From positions 1-6,327 of the forward strand of contig CAYGTS010000141.1 in NCBI GenBank assembly GCA_964352905.1: a stretch of DNA of 6,327 bases, written 5' to 3'. A program made the translations under genes and the position numbers. This DNA comes from CAYGTS01 sp964352905. Lineage in GTDB: Bacteria; Pseudomonadota; Gammaproteobacteria; JAHCLG01. The notes under the pieces were generated by a model. That model was not told the DNA's origin. It searched no databases and saw only the letters and a list, made by a program, of their open reading frames with translations. Below are positions 1-6,327 of this stretch, piece by piece (positions within the stretch are counted from its first letter, which is position 1; each line of letters starts with the position of its first letter).

Positions 1-90
1 TTAATGTGAGATTGCCCAAATATGGCTGTTCCTCGCTACACCGGGAATTGCTGAAGCTAGATTTTTATAAATCAAGATGATTTAATATGA
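1..90. other. Unassigned edge sequence downstream of tRNA-Pro
   Basis: No gene can be supported here. Two plus-strand frames stay open for about 20-26 codons before stopping, but neither has a start codon or ribosome binding site inside the window. They could be the tail of something upstream or chance. Bases 1-60 are richer in GC than the AT-rich stretch that follows at 61-90, and could be the edge of a dispersed repeat. A 7-bp perfect stem with a 3-base loop lies at 68-84, just past the tRNA 3' end, but it is AT-rich and lacks a following U-run, so I do not call it a terminator. Confidence 0.3.
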
Positions 91-164
91 TCGGGACGGC
101 GGGATTTGAACCCACGACCTCTTGCGCCCCATGCAAGCGCGCTACCAGGCTGCGCTACGCCCCG
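91..164 (-). tRNA. tRNA-Pro, anticodon GGG
   Basis: The minus strand folds into a complete 74-base cloverleaf. The 7-bp acceptor stem (CGGGGCG with CGTCCCG) contains one G-U pair. The D arm is GCGC/GCGC, the anticodon stem CTTGC/GCAAG encloses the loop ATGGGGC, and the T arm carries TTCAAAT. Bases 34-36 are GGG, so it reads the proline codon CCC and, by wobble, CCU. G37 follows the anticodon, as is usual in proline tRNAs. The discriminator base is A. The three bases after it are TCA rather than CCA, so the 3' CCA must be added enzymatically. A tRNA-Pro after merR is the arrangement I know from other gammaproteobacteria; here an accessory gene separates the two. Confidence 0.96.
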
Positions 165-172
165 AAGTGCGC

Positions 173-200
173 ATAATACCTAAATTGCCTTAACATGCAA
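173..200 (-). promoter_or_regulatory. Sigma-70-type promoter of tRNA-Pro
   Basis: On the minus strand, TTGCAT (195-200) and TATTAT (173-178) are separated by 16 bases. They match the -35 consensus at 4 of 6 positions and the -10 consensus at 5 of 6. The -10 is followed by GCGC and then by the mature tRNA 5' end only nine bases later. A GC-rich discriminator after the -10 is typical of stable-RNA promoters under stringent control; that regulation is inferred. The promoter lets the tRNA be transcribed independently of the pheS-merR genes, which are now 1.9 kb away. Confidence 0.7.
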
Positions 201-232
201 ATGCTTTTAACAAAGCAGCAACAAATTTATCA

Positions 233-261
233 TGCACAACTTTAGCACTTTTAGGTATAAT
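233..261 (+). promoter_or_regulatory. Predicted promoter of the accessory HAD-like gene
   Basis: A perfect -10 hexamer TATAAT occupies 256-261. Seventeen bases upstream lies TGCACA (233-238), a 4 of 6 match to the -35 consensus. Transcription would begin near 268, giving a leader of about 45 bases before the ATG at 313. It points away from the tRNA-Pro promoter, so the accessory gene has its own expression signal. I looked for a PmrA-type CTTAAT direct repeat, as found before some Legionella and Coxiella effector genes, and did not find one with the right spacing. Confidence 0.6.
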
Positions 262-301
262 GTTTAAAATACAAAATCCAGTGATACCAAAAAATTAATA
301 T

Positions 302-307
302 AAGAGG
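302..307 (+). promoter_or_regulatory. Ribosome binding site fixing the start at 313
   Basis: AAGAGG lies five bases before ATG 313 and is the only good Shine-Dalgarno sequence at the 5' end of the accessory gene. The frame that encodes the conserved protein has no ATG or GTG between its last stop (296-298) and GTG 401, and that GTG has no ribosome binding site. This is the main reason for placing the true start at 313 and reading the C-run at 325-330 as a frame disruption. Confidence 0.65.
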
Positions 308-312
308 TTACT

Positions 313-2099
313 ATGCTATCAATGCCCCCCACTGAATCCTAAACCAACACCTATTGATCTCACTAAACAAGATAATGACCTAACAATCTCACAACGCTTT
401 GTGAATCTGCTCTATCGGGCAGGGGTTTTAAACCGGGATGACGCATTCGCGCTTGCGCAGTTAACTGAAGTACAGAAAAAAGCATTCCTCGAACGCGATG
501 AAGCGGATCAGAAAAAAGCAAAGGAAAACTCTGCAGAAACAGCCGTTTTTTACTGTGATATTGATGATGTGCTAGCACAGAAGCGCTTTGCTTTTGAGCA
601 ATACGTTAAGATAAAGCTGCAGGAGCGGTTTACAACAGATGGAAACATTCAAAGCTGGCTCGCTTCACCTGCCAGCAGCGGACGGGCAAATTGATTTTCA
701 ACAACAAGCTAAAGCGGATATTGAATCTATCACAAAACTGCTAAACCTTAATTTAAGCGAAAACAGTATAAATTATTTAACTACCAAATATATCGCTGTG
801 GCTATTGATGGAAAACGAAGAGGTAAGCAAAAACCCAAATCCACTCCAACAGAAACGCTTCAATACGCTAGAGAGGAAATCTTACACCAGCTTAAAAGTG
901 TTGCGGCTATGGGCTTAAGTGGTACGGTTGAACTCGCAGAAAATGCATGCTTTTCGCCAATTGATTCCACACCAGAAGATGCTGACCAAGCCATCTTGTT
1001 AAATTTAATAAGGCACCTACTTGATAAAGGTACTCCAGTTGCGCTACTCACCGCACGCCCGGCATTTTTATTTGATGGTATTGTAAACATGCTGCTTAAT
1101 GCCAGGATCATTAATAAAAAAGATATTAAGGACCCAATCATTATAAGTCCTGCAGGAACCCCGCAGGATAAAATTGAACGTTTATATAAAATCGGCAATA
1201 TTGACGTGATTATGGTTGGAACAGGTTCAAAGCCAGAGGCCGCAGCGCATTATTTGGAACACAAAAAAATTCAGGCTAAACTCGCAGTTCTGTTGGATGA
1301 TACTATAGGCAATTCTGAAAAGTTTTTAGAACTTGGCAAGATAAAGAAGGGAATAAAAGTAAGCAGCGCTTGCAGTGGCGAACCTGATAAAACAGAATGG
1401 CAGCAAACCATACAAGATTGCACAAAAACACTATTGCCATCGAAGCATAATTTTTTAAATTATTTGCTTAAGATGAAAGATGCTGATCAATACTACGTGG
1501 ATATGACATTAAGCATGCTCGCTTATCATGAGCCACAATATCGCTTGTTTACGCAATTATTAGCACAAGTGGTAGATTGTAAAGATCCAGCAACAGTAAT
1601 GAATGTAAATAATACGTTAAATGAATTGGCAGAGGTGACGAATAATACGTTAAAAATAGCTTTGCTTGATGAGAGGACTGCTTTACACAGAACTATCTTT
1701 AATGATGCAACAATACCCAATAAATTATATCTCTATTTACTAGCAATGGCTGTTAATAATCCAGAAAAAATAAAAGCCCTACAATGCTACATCGATATTA
1801 GCGACAAAGCGTTAGCCCAGCATTTAATGAACCCCGCTACTAAATTATATCGAAGCTTTGTTAAAGAGGACACAACAGCGTACACTGCAAATGACAGTCA
1901 TAAATATGAGCCAACTGATAAAGACAAAAATCCATTATTAACCTATTTAAATGACCGTGGTATTATGCTTAATAATAAATCAGGTTTTTTTGGCTGTCGC
2001 ACAACAACCACAGGAGAATGTGTTGCAAAGGCTAGCCAGGACAACCAGGCTGCGAAACAAGCTATTTTAAGCTCTCTATCGCCGCGTAGCACAGGCTAG
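313..2099 (+). pseudogene. Accessory HAD-superfamily-like protein, broken by two frameshifts
   Basis: Translation from ATG 313 stops after nine codons at 340-342. Dropping one C from the run at 325-330 moves reading into a frame that stays open to 692-694 and begins MPPLNPKPTP. A second change of the same direction between 615 and 694 leads into the long frame ending at 2099. The restored protein is about 594 residues. The HAD nucleophile motif DIDDV (557-571) lies in the first segment. The others lie in the second: motif II VALLTAR with Thr at 1050-1052, a candidate motif III Lys at 1170-1172, and motif IV LLDDT at 1293-1304. This is strong evidence for one ancestral phosphatase-like protein. 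The second segment could restart at ATG 639 but would lack the nucleophile. About 250 C-terminal residues have no family I recognise. There is no signal peptide or clear membrane segment. The substrate is unknown. A secreted effector role is conceivable in a Legionellales host but unproven. The long uninterrupted second frame implies recent inactivation or sequencing error. Confidence 0.75.
325..330 (+). repeat. C6 homopolymer causing frame loss
   Basis: Six consecutive C follow an in-frame ATG at 322-324. With six C, the frame opened at ATG 313 ends at TAA 340-342. With five C it would continue into the HAD-like coding frame for over 100 codons. The tract sits four codons after the start, where slippage would switch translation on or off. 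Six bases is short for a dedicated contingency locus. Confidence 0.6.
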
Positions 2100-2102
2100 A
2101 AC

Positions 2103-2537
2103 TTAATCTGCCAAATTATCACGGATTTTAGTTAATTCTTGGATAACGTCATCTAATTCCGCGCGCGTCATTTGCTGCTTGATATCTTCAGCATCGATGA
2201 GTTTCAAGGAGGAAATGGTTGGCGACTCTGCTGGTTGCGGGTGGCCTTTATGCTGCGCCAACTGTGCTTTAGCACCGCTGATCGTGTAACCTTCTTCGTA
2301 TAACAAATGTTTAATGTGTTGCACAAGATGAACATCTTTGTGCTGATAATAACGGCGGTTGCCACGTCGTTTTGCTGGTTTGAGTTGTGCAAACTCTTGT
2401 TCCCAGTAGCGCAGCACGTGCGCTTTAACATGGCAAAGTTCACTGACTTCACCGATAGTAAAATAGCGCTTGTTTGGGATCGGTATTGGCGTGAAATCCG
2501 AATCGCTATTGTCGTTCGTCATGGTTAGGTTGCTCAT
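2103..2537 (-). CDS. MerR-family transcriptional regulator
   Basis: This 144-residue protein is a DNA-binding regulator of the MerR type. The winged helix-turn-helix covers about residues 24-90. It contains [10 protein letters not shown], then [10 protein letters not shown], the wing RRGNRRYY at 57-64, and a second helical part ending [11 protein letters not shown]. The last 30 residues ([26 protein letters not shown]) look like the usual dimerisation helix. Only one cysteine (C35) is present, so the cysteine metal site of classical MerR sensors is absent; the ligand and target are unknown. I chose the start at 2537 because GAGGG (2544-2548) lies six bases upstream and the HTH begins soon after. 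A start at 2603 would add 22 residues with no matching ribosome site. Its first 32 bases overlap the end of ihfA, implying coupled translation. Its stop lies three bases from the end of the convergent accessory gene, with no terminator between. Confidence 0.9.
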   Translation of the reverse strand: MSNLTMTNDNSDSDFTPIPIPNKRYFTIGEVSELCHVKAHVLRYWEQEFAQLKPAKRRGNRRYYQHKDVHLVQHIKHLLYEEGYTISGAKAQLAQHKGHPQPAESPTISSLKLIDAEDIKQQMTRAELDDVIQELTKIRDNLAD

Positions 2538-2847
2538 TGCTATCCCTCGCTTCCGTTTGGGTTTGGTAATGTTCAACGCGAGCTTTAAGTTTTTGTCCTG
2601 CACGGAAGGTGACTACACGACGTGCGGTAATCGGAATTTCCTCGCCGGTTTTGGGGTTACGCCCGGGTCGTTCATTTTTGTCACGTAAATCAAAATTGCC
2701 GAAACCGGAAAGTTTAACCCGTTCAGCGCTATCGAGCGATGAACGAATTTCTTCAAAAAAGACTTCGACAATCTCTTTTGCTTCGCGTTTGTTTAAGCCA
2801 ATTTCTTGGGAAATGTGCTCTGCGATGTCTGCTTTTGTCAACGCCAT
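2506..2847 (-). CDS. ihfA: Integration host factor subunit alpha
   Basis: IhfA pairs with IhfB to form IHF, a nucleoid protein that bends DNA sharply at specific sites for recombination, replication and transcription. Residues 1-92 follow the known IHF alpha sequence closely: [49 protein letters not shown] split over the beta arms, and GQKLKARVE. Pro65, in GRNPKTG, is the residue that intercalates at the DNA kink in IHF. The protein has 113 residues against 99 in E. coli. The extra C-terminal tail is polar, and its last codons share DNA with the merR start. The ribosome site GAGGG (2855-2859) lies inside the pheT 3' end, seven bases before ATG, and only two bases separate the genes. That indicates co-transcription and probable translational coupling with pheT. 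An additional promoter inside pheT is known in E. coli; I could not identify one here. Confidence 0.97.
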   Translation of the reverse strand: MALTKADIAEHISQEIGLNKREAKEIVEVFFEEIRSSLDSAERVKLSGFGNFDLRDKNERPGRNPKTGEEIPITARRVVTFRAGQKLKARVEHYQTQTEARDSNEQPNHDERQ

Positions 2848-2849
2848 AA

Positions 2850-5231
2850 TTATGCCCTCAACGTTGCTTGTAAATCATGTTGCAAATTGTTAATAATTGT
2901 CTGCATGATATTATTAACTTCCTCATCGCGTAAGGTGCGTGAAGGATGTTGTATGACGATACCGATAGCAAGACTTTTGCTGGTAGTATCAATTCCTTTA
3001 CCACTATACACGTCAAATAACGTGATGTCTGTCAGCCAAGGCCCTGCGCTTCCTGCGATTTTGTCGCAAATGTCATTGGCTGTGACATCCTTACTGACTA
3101 GTATAGCAAGATCTCGCCGAATTGCTGGAAATTTAGAAAAATTATTATATTGCGGTACATTTTTAGTGGCAATTAATTGCCAATCCAATTCCGCTGCGAA
3201 CACTTTTTGACCAATATCCAGTTTTTGTAACAATTTTGGATGTATTGCACCAAGGTAACCAACTACCTTATCTTGGCATAAAATGCTGGCAGATTGCCCC
3301 GGGTGAAAGGCAGGGTGTGCGGCTTGCACAATTTTAAATTCACGATCACGCAAGCTAAGTGCCAAGATAGTTTCAATATCCGCCTTGAGATCAAAAAAAT
3401 CAACTTCGCGTTTTGGGCTAGCCCATTGCAGTGGTTCAAGATCACCACTGGCCAGCATCGCTAAGCGTGGTGTTTGTTTTACCTGATCTTCAATCTGTTC
3501 GTAGCTTAAACCAAATTCAAATAAACGCACACGCTGATTAAAATGATTTAAATTGTGTTGCAATAGTTTTAATAAGCTTGGAATCAAGGCAGAGCGCATC
3601 ACACTCATGTCTTGCGAGAGTGGATTTTTTAATGCGATAAACTGCGCGTTTTGATCGAACGCTTGTTGTAAATCACGATCGATAAAACTATAAGAAATCG
3701 CTTCATTGTAGCCCCTATCGATTAACAAATCTTGCACACGCCAACGAGATAATTCGGTTTCACTTGCGGCATGCATTGCAGCGGCTAAAGTGGGTGCTTG
3801 TGCTGTAATATTGTTATAACCGTGGAATCGCGCAATTTCTTCAATTAAATCTTCTTCAAGCGTCATATCAAAGCGGTAACTTGGTGGTGTTACCATTAAT
3901 GTTTCGCCTTGCGTTGCCACGCTCATTTGTAATGCCCTTAGATGCTGTTGCATATCCTGGGTTGTTAAGTTAGTTCCTAATACAGCATTGCAACGTGCGG
4001 GTCTTAATGCAATCGATTGTATTTGTGGTAAATCAGGTTGTGATGTTTTAATCGTTACAGGGCCTGCTTGCCCACCCACAATGCCTAATAATAATTCGGT
4101 GGCACGTTCAATCGCTTTGGTTTGTAAATTGGGATCAACACCGCGTTCAAAACGGCGTGAAGATTCCGTGTGCAAACCATGCAAACGCGCGCGCCCTGCC
4201 ATAAATTTTTGTGAAAAATACGCGCTTTCTAAAAAAATATTTTTTGTATTATTGCTCACACCTGAATGCAAACCACCCATGATGCCAGCTAAAGCTAAAA
4301 TCTGTTTTTGATCGGCAATTAATAAATCACCCTCGCGTAAATTAAGGGTAGTTTCATCGAGTAGTTGCAAAGTTTCACCGGTTTTGGCTTGGCGAACCGT
4401 AATTTTTTCATGTAAACAATCTAAATCAAAGGCGTGTAAAGGTTGGCCGAGTTCTAACATAACATAGTTAGTCACATCAACCACGGGATCGATACTGCGC
4501 ATGCCAGATCGTTCCAATTTATTCACCAACCAGCGCGGTGATGGGTTATTAATATTAATATTTTTAATAACACGCCCAACGTAATTCGGGCATTGTGATT
4601 TGGCTTGCACATCAACTTCAAAGGTGGTGTTAAGGGTTGCAGTAATGCTTGGATTAATGGTTTGTTGCAATGATAATTGATTTCTTGCTGCAAGTTCGCG
4701 CGCAATCCCCAGCATGCTTAAACAATCGCCACGATTAGGCGTTAAATCGATATCAATGATGGTATCGTTTAAATTTAAATAATCTGCTAAGTCTTGGCCA
4801 ATTGGCGCATCGTGGGGCAACACCCAAATGCCGTTTGATTCTGCAGCGAGTGATAATTCTTTTTCCGAACAAATCATGCCGTAGGATTCTACACCGCGCA
4901 ATTTTGATTTTTTGATTTTAAAATCACCCGCAAGGACTGCGCCGATCAATGCCACCGGTACTTTGGCACCGGCCTCAAAGTTATGCGCGCCACACACAAT
5001 TTGCAACGGTTGATCTTGCGCAACATCCACATCACAAACTCGTAATTTATCGGCATCAGGATGTGCCGTGATCGCGTTAACATACCCAACTACAACGTTG
5101 CTAAAGCTAGGTTGCACGGGAATAATGCCATCTACTTCTAAACCTAGCATGGTTAATTGCTCTGCGATCACCTCACTGCTAGCGGTAAGATCGGGTAGCC
5201 ATTCTAGCAACCATTGTTTGCTGATTTTCAT
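2850..5231 (-). CDS. pheT: Phenylalanine--tRNA ligase beta subunit
   Basis: PheT joins PheS in the cytoplasmic alpha2-beta2 phenylalanyl-tRNA synthetase, which charges tRNA-Phe with phenylalanine. At 793 residues it has the normal length of the bacterial form. Its domains appear in the expected order. The EMAP-like tRNA-binding domain covers about 40-150 ([13 protein letters not shown] at 57-69). The B3/B4 editing region covers about 210-370, with [22 protein letters not shown] and LALAGIMGG. His266, Glu335 and Thr355 lie in the segments that form the editing pocket removing misactivated tyrosine in this family. B5 covers about 405-475 ([20 protein letters not shown]). A core-like region runs from about 490 to 690. 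A C-terminal FDX-ACB domain, about 699-792, includes [12 protein letters not shown] and [10 protein letters not shown]. The start is supported by AAGGTG (5237-5242), five bases before ATG. Eleven bases separate it from pheS and two from ihfA, consistent with one operon. No damage is visible. Confidence 0.98.
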   Translation of the reverse strand: MKISKQWLLEWLPDLTASSEVIAEQLTMLGLEVDGIIPVQPSFSNVVVGYVNAITAHPDADKLRVCDVDVAQDQPLQIVCGAHNFEAGAKVPVALIGAVLAGDFKIKKSKLRGVESYGMICSEKELSLAAESNGIWVLPHDAPIGQDLADYLNLNDTIIDIDLTPNRGDCLSMLGIARELAARNQLSLQQTINPSITATLNTTFEVDVQAKSQCPNYVGRVIKNININNPSPRWLVNKLERSGMRSIDPVVDVTNYVMLELGQPLHAFDLDCLHEKITVRQAKTGETLQLLDETTLNLREGDLLIADQKQILALAGIMGGLHSGVSNNTKNIFLESAYFSQKFMAGRARLHGLHTESSRRFERGVDPNLQTKAIERATELLLGIVGGQAGPVTIKTSQPDLPQIQSIALRPARCNAVLGTNLTTQDMQQHLRALQMSVATQGETLMVTPPSYRFDMTLEEDLIEEIARFHGYNNITAQAPTLAAAMHAASETELSRWRVQDLLIDRGYNEAISYSFIDRDLQQAFDQNAQFIALKNPLSQDMSVMRSALIPSLLKLLQHNLNHFNQRVRLFEFGLSYEQIEDQVKQTPRLAMLASGDLEPLQWASPKREVDFFDLKADIETILALSLRDREFKIVQAAHPAFHPGQSASILCQDKVVGYLGAIHPKLLQKLDIGQKVFAAELDWQLIATKNVPQYNNFSKFPAIRRDLAILVSKDVTANDICDKIAGSAGPWLTDITLFDVYSGKGIDTTSKSLAIGIVIQHPSRTLRDEEVNNIMQTIINNLQHDLQATLRA

Positions 5232-5242
5232 TGTGTCACCTT

Positions 5243-6229
5243 TTAAAACTGATTCAAAAAGCGCAAATCGCCTTCCAACATTAAGCGTAAGTCATCAATG
5301 CCATAACGTAACATGGCAAGTCGATCAATCCCCATGCCAAATGCAAAACCACGGTATTTTTCACTATCAATATTGACCGCTTGTAATACATTCGGGTGAA
5401 CCATGCCGCAGCCCAACACTTCTAGCCATTTATCACTGCCAGGCATTTGAATATCCACTTCGGCTGAAGGTTCTGTAAAGGGAAAGTACGATGGGCGAAA
5501 ACGCACTTTTACGTCTTGTTCAAAAAAGTGTTGCATAAAATCAATCAAAATACCTTTTAATTCAGCAAAATTAGCCTGTTCGGTAACGTATAATCCTTCA
5601 ACTTGATGAAACATTGGCGTGTGGGTCATATCGATATCATCACGACGATAAACGCGCCCAGGCACAATGATTTTAATCGGGGGTTGGTGTTTTTCCATGT
5701 AGCGAATTTGCACCGATGAGGTATGCGTGCGTAATAATAAATCAGATGGCAAATAAAACGTATCTTGCATATCGCGCGCAGGATGATTAAGTGGAATATT
5801 TAACGCATTAAAATTATAAAATTCGGTTTCGATTTCAGGACCAGTAATCGTTTCAAAGCCTAATTGTGCAAAAAAATTTTCAATGCGGCGCGCGCAAATT
5901 GAAATCGGGTGCGCATGACCAATGCGTTGACCGCGCCCGGGTAAACTCACATCAACTTTTTCATTTTCCAGTAAATTGTGAACACGCTCATTATCAAGAT
6001 GATCTTGGCGTTGTTTGATGAGCTCTTGCAATTGCAATTTGGCTTCATTCACTGCTTTGCCCACCGCGGGGCGTTCATCATTAGAAATGTTAACTAAATT
6101 TTTAAGTAATAAAGTCAAGCTGCCTTTTTTACCTAAATATTCCACGCGCACATCGTTTAGCATTTGCAAATCTTGTGCATGCTGAATTTTATGTAATGCA
6201 CGGCTGAGTAGTTCTTGGATTTCGTTCAT
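5243..6229 (-). CDS. pheS: Phenylalanine--tRNA ligase alpha subunit
   Basis: PheS is the catalytic subunit that activates phenylalanine with ATP and transfers it to tRNA-Phe. It has 328 residues, against 327 in E. coli. The N-terminal 90 residues are mostly charged helix and correspond to the coiled-coil arm that contacts tRNA. The class II catalytic core follows. The motif 1 region is around GFETITGPEIETEFYNFNAL (124-143), LLRTHTSSVQ is at 165-174, and motif 2 is GRVYRRDDIDMTHTPMFHQVEG (191-212). RPSYFPFTEPSAEVDI is at 245-260 and motif 3 is GFAFGMGIDRLAMLRYGIDDLR (294-315). The alanine in GFAFGMG, which shapes the amino acid pocket in other PheS proteins, is kept (Ala296). A modest ribosome site, AGAGAA (6237-6242), lies seven bases before ATG. 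It is the first gene of the visible block. The usual upstream partner rplT does not appear within the last 98 bases, and no phenylalanine-rich leader peptide is evident. Confidence 0.98.
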   Translation of the reverse strand: MNEIQELLSRALHKIQHAQDLQMLNDVRVEYLGKKGSLTLLLKNLVNISNDERPAVGKAVNEAKLQLQELIKQRQDHLDNERVHNLLENEKVDVSLPGRGQRIGHAHPISICARRIENFFAQLGFETITGPEIETEFYNFNALNIPLNHPARDMQDTFYLPSDLLLRTHTSSVQIRYMEKHQPPIKIIVPGRVYRRDDIDMTHTPMFHQVEGLYVTEQANFAELKGILIDFMQHFFEQDVKVRFRPSYFPFTEPSAEVDIQMPGSDKWLEVLGCGMVHPNVLQAVNIDSEKYRGFAFGMGIDRLAMLRYGIDDLRLMLEGDLRFLNQF

Positions 6230-6257
6230 TTGCGGGTTCTCTGTTACTTAAGTTTTA

Positions 6258-6293
6258 ACACGCGCATCGCACTAAACCTGGACTGATGCGTGT
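6258..6293 (-). other. Bulged hairpin in the pheS upstream region
   Basis: On the minus strand, ACACGCATC (6285-6293) can pair with GATGCGCGTGT (6258-6268). This makes nine base pairs with a two-base bulge and a 16-base loop. The hairpin ends 28 bases before the pheS start. The sequence after it, TTAAAACTT, is not a run of U, so it is not a convincing intrinsic terminator or attenuator. It could be an mRNA leader structure, a processing site, or simply the arms of a palindromic intergenic repeat. Confidence 0.45.
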
Positions 6294-6327
6294 GCCGCGC
6301 TCTCGCCATGACGAGGCCCGCTGTCAT
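6277..6327. repeat. Possible intergenic palindromic repeat, cut by the window end
   Basis: The plus strand reads CCTGGACTG, then a GC-rich middle, then CTCGCCATGACG (6302-6313). This resembles dispersed intergenic elements of the form CCTGGATTG ... CTCGCAATGACG that I recall from several bacterial genomes, notably intracellular ones. CTCG(6302-6305) and CGAG (6312-6315) also form a small local stem. The window then ends in CTGTCAT, which could begin an inverted neighbouring copy. The call rests on resemblance from memory; only one copy is visible. Confidence 0.35.

Larger units (their letters stand above)
172..262. repeat. Imperfect inverted repeat spanning two divergent -10 regions
   Basis: The arms are 172-184 and 250-262. 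Read outward, they are TTTAGGTATTATG on the minus strand and TTTAGGTATAATG on the plus strand, matching at 12 of 13 bases. Each arm contains the -10 hexamer of one of two divergent promoters: tRNA-Pro to the left and the accessory gene to the right. Similarity weakens but continues upstream in both directions (minus GGCAATTTAGG, plus AGCACTTTTAGG). This may be an inverted duplication of a promoter segment, or convergence on similar AT-rich promoter sequence. Confidence 0.5.

Noticed and set aside
1..80. Plus-strand open frames as the end of an upstream protein
   Set aside because: They are short, more than one frame is equally open, and there is no recognisable family sequence.
68..84. Intrinsic terminator after tRNA-Pro
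   Set aside because: The stem is seven AT-rich pairs with a three-base loop, and the following transcript is A-rich, with no U-run.
189..211. PmrA-type direct repeat (CTTAAC ... TTTAAC) upstream of the accessory gene
   Set aside because: The half-sites are 17 bases apart start to start where about 11 is expected. The sequence is also imperfect and sits in the tRNA promoter.
401..694. Independent small gene starting at GTG 401
   Set aside because: There is no Shine-Dalgarno sequence before it, the same frame stays coding-like upstream to the C6 tract, and its HAD motif I needs the downstream motifs.
2103..2603. Longer merR reading from ATG 2603 with 22 more residues
   Set aside because: There is no good ribosome site at that ATG and the added part lies fully inside ihfA. 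ATG 2537 has GAGGG at proper spacing and is close to the HTH.
2307..5376. Plus-strand open frames antisense to merR, ihfA and pheT
   Set aside because: They are shadows of strongly conserved minus-strand genes and lack ribosome sites and recognisable protein features.
6244..6327. Minus-strand open frame of 27 codons (MTAGLVMARARH...) before pheS, as a leader peptide or the end of rplT
   Set aside because: It contains a single phenylalanine and does not resemble ribosomal protein L20. It coincides with the hairpin and repeat-like sequence, and no ribosome site can be judged at the window edge.

Overview
The window carries a conserved gammaproteobacterial translation and nucleoid block on the minus strand. 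Read in the direction of transcription it is pheS, pheT, ihfA, a small MerR-type regulator, then tRNA-Pro(GGG). The 793-residue PheT, 328-residue PheS and IHF alpha resemble gammaproteobacterial proteins closely. The order pheST-ihfA-merR-tRNA-Pro is one I recognise from Pseudomonas and relatives. AT-rich spacers and an accessory HAD-like gene of a style common in intracellular Legionellales (Legionella, Coxiella, Berkiella-type bacteria) suggest that neighbourhood, but the sequence alone does not prove it.

Layout by position: 1-90 is an unassigned edge. 91-164 is tRNA-Pro (minus), with its promoter at 173-200. 233-312 holds the promoter and ribosome binding site of a plus-strand accessory gene. 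313-2099 is that gene, which is broken by two reading-frame disruptions. 2103-2537 is merR, 2506-2847 ihfA, 2850-5231 pheT and 5243-6229 pheS, all minus strand and tightly packed. 6230-6327 is the upstream region of pheS, with a hairpin and a repeat-like sequence. No gene-free stretch exceeds 300 bases.

The housekeeping genes work as expected. PheS and PheT form the phenylalanyl-tRNA synthetase, and IhfA is one subunit of the DNA-bending factor IHF. The MerR protein is translationally overlapped with ihfA and its target is unknown.

The non-routine part is the accessory gene lying between merR and tRNA-Pro. It has its own promoter and Shine-Dalgarno sequence, but a run of six C near the start throws it out of frame after nine codons. 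A second frame change between 615 and 694 separates the HAD nucleophile motif (DIDDV) from the remaining HAD motifs. If one base is removed at each point, a single protein of about 594 residues appears. It is most likely a recently inactivated gene, or one with sequencing errors. A phase-variable C tract is a weaker alternative for the first lesion. I found no convincing undescribed multi-gene system here.
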